A DNA stretch of 64,000 nt from Setoptus koraiensis (Eukaryota; Arthropoda). A program made the translations under genes and the position numbers. Each line of letters starts with the position of its first letter. The first letter of the stretch is position 1. The notes beneath the pieces are model-generated. The model saw only the letters and a list, made by a program, of their open reading frames with translations. It did no database searches and had not been told where the DNA came from. Below are positions 59,848-64,000 of the stretch, piece after piece. The stretch spans positions 21,948,001 through 22,012,000 of the forward strand of contig CM106585.1 of the NCBI GenBank assembly GCA_048013815.1. The letters are read 5' to 3'.

Positions 59848-61113
59848 ATGGCAACGACCGAATCTGCACGTTGTATCGGGCGACTTGGTTTCCTAGATCT
59901 CGACCAGTTTAAATACGAATCACCTGGAGTATTTTCGCCATTGTCCAACACACTCTCAATTTTTGTCTTGGATGCACTCCACAAAATAAAATTCAACAAC
60001 TGGTTTTCTGTTGCTGACAATGAAACAATTTACCGAGGGATCAAAGACATCTACCGGATGCTGTCATGCGGAGAGCCCGGTCGCGACACTGTTTTCAAAA
60101 GTTTCATCAAATTCCTTGAACCATCGGATGAATTCGAAAATGCGCTCGAACAATATCCAAAATTAAAATTAACAGGCCCCACGAGAGCTGCATCGGGACC
60201 GTCACATCCACTGAAATCAGGAGAAGAGTGTAATGCCGAAGCATGTGAACGATCACGGAAGAATGGTCTCACCAGCGGTCTAGATTGTTGGTGTAACGAA
60301 TCAAACAGGCACGCGATGAGAAACCTCATACAAACATTAATAGCCGATGGATGCGGGAGTATGGATTTTCTCTATAAGGCTTTTTTCGCATTAAACGCAT
60401 CCTGGCCTGAGCCAGCTTTCGAAAACGTGAAAGCTGAATTTCATTCAGAATATAGGTGTGGAACTGAAGACTTTTTGCACGCATCTGCGATCAGTGCACG
60501 GCTTACCGATTTTCATTTGGGTCAAGAACAATTTCCTATCCAGGTGTTGGAACTGCCATTAAAGGTTGACTCAGAGGACCAAAAGATGAGCTTGGTTATT
60601 TTGTTGCCCAGCGATCTTAAGAACCTCATAGACATTATGACAGGCCATTTTGAATACTTGGAACAAATTTATTTACAGCTTGACACGATCAACTTTCAGC
60701 CAACGGAAGTCGAAATCCCTCAATTCATGTGTTACACTCGTCGGGTGGTCCCGAACACTGAGGATTCTATTGGAAAACTTGGCAGACTCTCGGCGAGAAT
60801 TTTATCCGGACAACAAATTGACAATGACAAATCGGAAGTCTCTGCCTTCTTTGGCATCAGTGCGGATTCATTAATAGCTAGTGCTGCCGATGTGTTATTT
60901 GGCGGTCCAACATCAGAAAGCTGGCCCAAACATCAGGCTGGTGCGAGTCTCCATGCGGAACGCAAACAAAACTTTAAGATCGATGCTGTCACCAGAAAAT
61001 GTAACTCCTTTATAGCGGATCGTCCGTTCTTTTTTGTCGTTCGACACTTAAAAACCAACTGCCCAGTATTGATGGGTCAATACAATGGCCAAAAGTGTCA
61101 AGAACCACTATAA
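59848..61113 (+). CDS. Divergent serpin-fold protein, intronless
   Basis: 421 aa, ATG 59848 to TAA 61113, with no signal peptide. Serpin landmarks run in order: FSPLSN (residues 29-34), FFALNASWPEPAFE (for the N-x-x-x-F-K-G-x-W block), VLELPL then KMSLVILLPSD (for ELPY...SMxxLLP), VEIPQF (for LPKF), and the C-terminal RPFFFVVRH with VLMGQYNGQ (for HPFLFxIRx and FxGxV). The reactive-loop hinge normally reads EEGTEAAAAT; here the matching stretch is KHQAGASLHAERKQ, without small residues or the Glu pair. Inhibition of proteases by loop insertion is therefore unlikely. An extra cysteine-rich patch (GEECNAEACER, CWCNES) sits mid-protein. Lack of introns may indicate a retrocopy or lineage expansion. 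A non-inhibitory, intracellular role is possible but unproven. Confidence 0.82.
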   Translation: MATTESARCIGRLGFLDLDQFKYESPGVFSPLSNTLSIFVLDALHKIKFNNWFSVADNETIYRGIKDIYRMLSCGEPGRDTVFKSFIKFLEPSDEFENALEQYPKLKLTGPTRAASGPSHPLKSGEECNAEACERSRKNGLTSGLDCWCNESNRHAMRNLIQTLIADGCGSMDFLYKAFFALNASWPEPAFENVKAEFHSEYRCGTEDFLHASAISARLTDFHLGQEQFPIQVLELPLKVDSEDQKMSLVILLPSDLKNLIDIMTGHFEYLEQIYLQLDTINFQPTEVEIPQFMCYTRRVVPNTEDSIGKLGRLSARILSGQQIDNDKSEVSAFFGISADSLIASAADVLFGGPTSESWPKHQAGASLHAERKQNFKIDAVTRKCNSFIADRPFFFVVRHLKTNCPVLMGQYNGQKCQEPL

Positions 61114-61208
61114 TTCTGAATGATAGTGTGGGTGGAGGGACATGATATTTTTCTGTTTTGTGTAGTTGTGACAGCTGTTGCAGCAATCAATATCATTTAA
61201 TACACATA

Positions 61209-61214
61209 AATAAA
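61209..61214 (+). terminator. Polyadenylation signal AATAAA of the serpin gene
   Basis: AATAAA lies 95 nt after the stop codon, in the convergent gap before the minus-strand HMG-box gene. Confidence 0.55.
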
Positions 61215-61444
61215 CAATTGGAACGCGAATTAAGATATTATAAGTTTGATCTCTCTACATTAACTCCCTTGAACAAATAATTTCAAACTTGCCAGTTTCT
61301 TTCTGAGCGTCTCAACTGAGAGACGACAAATGCTTCCTATGAAAACATCAACCTCATCTCAATGATCATCTCAATAAATGAGCAATTCTATCGACTGTAC
61401 AGACAGATGGATGCTGGATTCATAACGATTGCTAGAAGTAGATA

Positions 61445-61981
61445 TTATGACAGATTAGCCCCACTCAAAAGTTTGAATCGGAAGACCTTCCACCATAGAA
61501 TATACACAGAACCTATTATCTTACGAGAATGAACTTCGTATCTCGACTTGTCCTCTTTCGACATTTCGACATATCTTTCACGACCCTCGGCAGGCACCTG
61601 ACGCCACAACGCAATGGCATCCATCAATGTGATACCATATTTTTTGGTTTGTTCAATGATAAAAAAATTTAGGGCGCGTCTGGGCTTCTTAGGAACCTTC
61701 AATTCGTGAAGTTGCTTCCTTAAAGTTTTGTTAAATTGCCTGCATTCGTTTCTGGCTAAATTGATTTTATTCACTTGAGAATCCATGGAAACAACTTCCT
61801 TGAAATCTTTCATTATTTCGTGATAAACCTCTAGAGATTTCTCATATCGCCTCACATATGACGCTTTGGTATCGTGGTCCATTTGCCTCCATTCTAATGA
61901 GAGGGTTTTCGAATTGAGTCCTCTATGGCTTGGATTATCCTTGGTTTTGTCTAGCCTTTCTTGAGTCGTCGAAATCCTCAT
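61445..61981 (-). CDS. HMG-box protein resembling mitochondrial transcription factor A (TFAM)
   Basis: 178 aa from ATG 61981, though the true start may lie upstream. Residues 97-150 form an HMG box: KVPKKPRRALNFFIIEQTKK, then ALWRQVP, then RERYVEMSKEDKSRYEVH, like TFAM box B (KPKRPRSAYNVYV...W..L...EK..Y...A..D..RY). Residues 3-60 match most of box A (QERLDKTKDNPSHR, LEWRQMD, KASYVRRYEKSLEVYHEIMKDF), and a charged linker of about 35 residues joins the boxes, so the architecture is that of TFAM. The frame stays open upstream of the Met for about 24 codons and that segment (ARTILTLMRISTT) fits the start of box A, so an upstream exon with the mitochondrial presequence probably exists. TFAM packages mtDNA and activates its transcription. 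The C-terminal tail is short. Confidence 0.6.
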   Translation of the reverse strand: MRISTTQERLDKTKDNPSHRGLNSKTLSLEWRQMDHDTKASYVRRYEKSLEVYHEIMKDFKEVVSMDSQVNKINLARNECRQFNKTLRKQLHELKVPKKPRRALNFFIIEQTKKYGITLMDAIALWRQVPAEGRERYVEMSKEDKSRYEVHSRKIIGSVYILWWKVFRFKLLSGANLS

Positions 61982-62388
61982 TAGAGTCAGAATTGTTCTT
62001 GCACTCTCGGCTGGCGCGATTGTTGCGACGATTGAATCAGTTCCAAGTAAGCTTCAAGCTACTATGCAGTAAGGATTGAGCAATACAGAAAAAGCAAAAC
62101 AATTGATAGAGCCAGGCTGAATAGTTATGTATAGTATTTAATTAATTTACTAAAAATTATAATAATAGTAATAATCATTATGGTAATAATAATAATAGTA
62201 ATATCAATAATAATAATAGTCGTAATATATACTATTAGGCGATATATTTGTTATATCGAGATGATTATAGTTATATAGTTTGCAATTGTTGATGTACATA
62301 AATAGTTTTGTTGTATGTTTAGGTATAATCTTTCTGTATTTGTTTTACAATTCTGTTAGAATTTTTATCATGCTAATGTTGTTGCTGT
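61982..62388. other. Intergenic/possible leader region with (AAT/AGT)n repeats
   Basis: The right flank of the HMG-box gene carries the probable missing 5' coding sequence, but no clear first exon was recognised. 62155-62225 is an AATAATAGT microsatellite. Confidence 0.4.
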
Positions 62389-63195
62389 TCAATGTCCCAT
62401 CACTGAAGCATATGCGTGCTCGTATTGAATGTGGTCTATGTGATTTGAGCGACAGATATTGTCACTCATAGAGGAAGAGGTTAAATTTGATGATTGGCTA
62501 TTATGATTCTTCAAATGATGGTGATGATGATGGTGATGATGTGGATGATGGTGTAGGTGATGATTGTTATGAAAGTTATTCTTATTATTATTGTTTACAG
62601 GTGGCCTAGCTAACAACGATATACCTTCGCTCCTACGGTTTGTTTTAAGTTGCTTCTTGATCCTCATAGCGTTCGAAATAGAATTAGCTATGTGATTAGT
62701 AGTAATTTGATGTGATGCATTAGAGTTGATATTTATTGGATTACTACCTATACCATTGTGACCATTTAAATTATTAACATTTTGATTACTAATATTAGCG
62801 TAATTGTTATTGTTGCTTAAATTATTACTAAAGTTTATGTTTTGGTTGCTATTAGAGATAATATTACCATTATTGTTATTAATAATAATATTATTACTAT
62901 TACTAATGTTGCTGTTGTTGTTATTATTATTGTTACTAGTATTATTATTATTGTTATTATTTTCAAAATATAGCCAATCATAAAGATCTAACGCGGAGGC
63001 CATGGATGGTGATGTTCCATAGAAGGTAAAGGATGATGTTATTGGTGTTGAGCCTAATATATTATCAGAACCATTAGAATGAGGTTGCATTTTGTTGTTA
63101 TTCCTTTCCATTTCTTCTTCGAACAAATCAAACAGACTGTCTAGATTATGGTCGTGCAACCAATCATTGGCAAATATAGGATCCATGGTTGACAT
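62389..63195 (-). CDS. Asn- and His-rich protein, unknown family
   Basis: 268 aa from ATG 63195; a second ATG at 63186 has the better context (ACCATGG). The first 35 residues are ordered-looking and acidic (FANDWLHDHNLDSLFDLFEE), resembling an amphipathic activation helix. A hydrophobic patch ALDLYDWLYFE precedes a long polyAsn/Ser/Ile region encoded by AAT/AAC repeats. A basic segment (MRIKKQLKTNRRSEG) and a run of His follow, and the tail ends YEHAYASVMGH. No DNA-binding or enzymatic domain is seen, so this may be one exon of a transcription regulator or a lineage-specific disordered protein. I do not recognise it. Confidence 0.45.
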   Translation of the reverse strand: MSTMDPIFANDWLHDHNLDSLFDLFEEEMERNNNKMQPHSNGSDNILGSTPITSSFTFYGTSPSMASALDLYDWLYFENNNNNNNTSNNNNNNNSNISNSNNIIINNNNGNIISNSNQNINFSNNLSNNNNYANISNQNVNNLNGHNGIGSNPININSNASHQITTNHIANSISNAMRIKKQLKTNRRSEGISLLARPPVNNNNKNNFHNNHHLHHHPHHHHHHHHHLKNHNSQSSNLTSSSMSDNICRSNHIDHIQYEHAYASVMGH

Positions 63196-63539
63196 GGGAC
63201 GATAGTTTTTAGTGTGTGAGCCAGGCCGGTCGGCGAAAATTCCAATGTTGAATGTTTGTACCTTTTGATGGATGCGTTCACCGATTGATAATTGATGACT
63301 GACTCTAATCAATATGTGTCAATCAATATCATGTGCCGATATATTAGATATTAGCCGGTATGCCGGTCGAAAATATGAATGCCGGTAATAAATTGAATTT
63401 AGAAATTATTCGCCAAGTGAATATGATGATCTAATTCTTCTTCAGTTTGCGGGGGTTTATTGTATGTGTGTATGCGTGTGAGCGTTCACGGCTCGATAAT
63501 AATTGATCTGCAATAATTAACAATTGCTAATTAGTGTAA

Positions 63540-63620
63540 TAATGATAATAGTGGTAATAATAATAATAATAGCAGTAATAGTAATAGTAATAATGTTATC
63601 AATAGCAGCAATAAAGTAGT
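63540..63620. repeat. (AAT/AGT)n microsatellite
   Basis: Interrupted AATAATAGTAATAGT-type repeat between the Asn-rich frame and the right-edge frame. It resembles the DNA encoding the polyAsn tract. Confidence 0.75.
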
Positions 63621-63778
63621 AACGATGATAATTGTTTAAATGGTAGCTGTGTCTCTATCGGTTGCGATCGATACGACGTTCTTAAAGCGCGACGTTGATA
63701 TGATTGAGATTGGGCTGCTCGCAATATGTGTATTATTATAGCGGCTTATTCTTGCTAAATATAACGACCAACGTGGAC

Positions 63779-64000
63779 TCAATGCCACATGTACGCTTTT
63801 AGTAAATGTGTGTTAGCAGATCCAAGGCATGAGATTGTGCGCACTTTCAAGTCAGTGTGTTCAGCTATCCCGTATTGTGGCCGGCGCTTGTCTACTCTTG
63901 TCTGCTGCTGCCAATGCCGCTGCTGCTCTTCTGCTGTTACCGTACCGGTGCCGTCGCCGCCGCCGCCAATGCCGCCGCCAATGCCGCTAATGGCGCTGTT
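63779..64000 (-). CDS. Possible Gly-rich exon running off the right edge
   Basis: The minus-strand frame is open from the window edge to a TGA at 63779-63781, beginning with a Gly-rich repeat (SGIGGGIGGGGDGTGTVT) and then a Gln-rich stretch with HWQQQTRVDKRRP. It lies upstream of, and on the same strand as, the Asn-rich gene, so it could be an earlier exon of it. GTAACA and GTACGG inside could act as donors. Evidence is composition only. Confidence 0.22.
   Translation of the reverse strand, partial: NSAISGIGGGIGGGGDGTGTVTAEEQQRHWQQQTRVDKRRPQYGIAEHTDLKVRTISCLGSANTHLLKAYMWH

Overview
This is eukaryotic nuclear DNA, almost certainly from an arthropod. The window carries a calcitonin-like diuretic hormone 31 (DH31) precursor, a seven-helix gustatory-type chemoreceptor, a heat-shock-driven pair of small heat shock proteins, a NRF-6-type acyltransferase and a CABIT-domain giant. 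Introns in the genes I could rebuild are short (82-421 bp) and GT-AG. Coding and non-coding DNA are both full of CAA/CAG, GTT, TCG and AAT slippage repeats. A chelicerate, possibly a mite, would fit the compact introns and gene set, but that is inference. I see no intact transposon, virus-like element, CRISPR array, tRNA or rRNA gene.

Layout. 1-5766: non-coding DNA with minisatellites, many TGACA/TGTCA words and one good TATA+Inr core promoter at 1256-1290. 5767-15093: one uninterrupted 3108-codon reading frame for a CABIT-domain, polyQ/N/S/D protein (Serrano/GAREM-like), followed in frame by an Arg/Ser-rich 9-bp repeat. 15094-27382: about 12 kb of low-complexity, gene-poor DNA. 27383-29577 (-): two-exon chemoreceptor. 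34.5-35.56 kb (-): scraps of a possible multi-pass membrane protein. 35.5-38.5 kb (+): two tandem 200-aa small HSP genes, each behind heat-shock elements. 38976 to the gap at 41189 (-): 5'-truncated glucosylceramidase (GH30) with two large low-complexity insertions. 41189-41688: 500-N gap. 41689-44473: a striking stretch whose + strand almost lacks cytosine. 44705-46592 (-): four-exon acyltransferase-3/NRF-6-like gene. 52751-53865 (-): three-exon DH31 prepropeptide, whose exons are too short to stand out by ORF length. 59848-61113 (+): intronless divergent serpin. 61445-61981 (-): TFAM-like HMG-box protein. 62389-63195 (-): Asn/His-rich protein exon, with a Gly-rich frame open at the right edge.

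The genes are functionally unrelated neighbours rather than a pathway cluster. The only local unit is the small HSP tandem pair with shared promoter design. The observations most worth checking are the cytosine-free tract beside the gap, the DH31 gene, the insertions inside glucosylceramidase, the in-frame RS-like extension after the CABIT gene stop, and the recurrence of tandem arrays with exactly 10-bp units.
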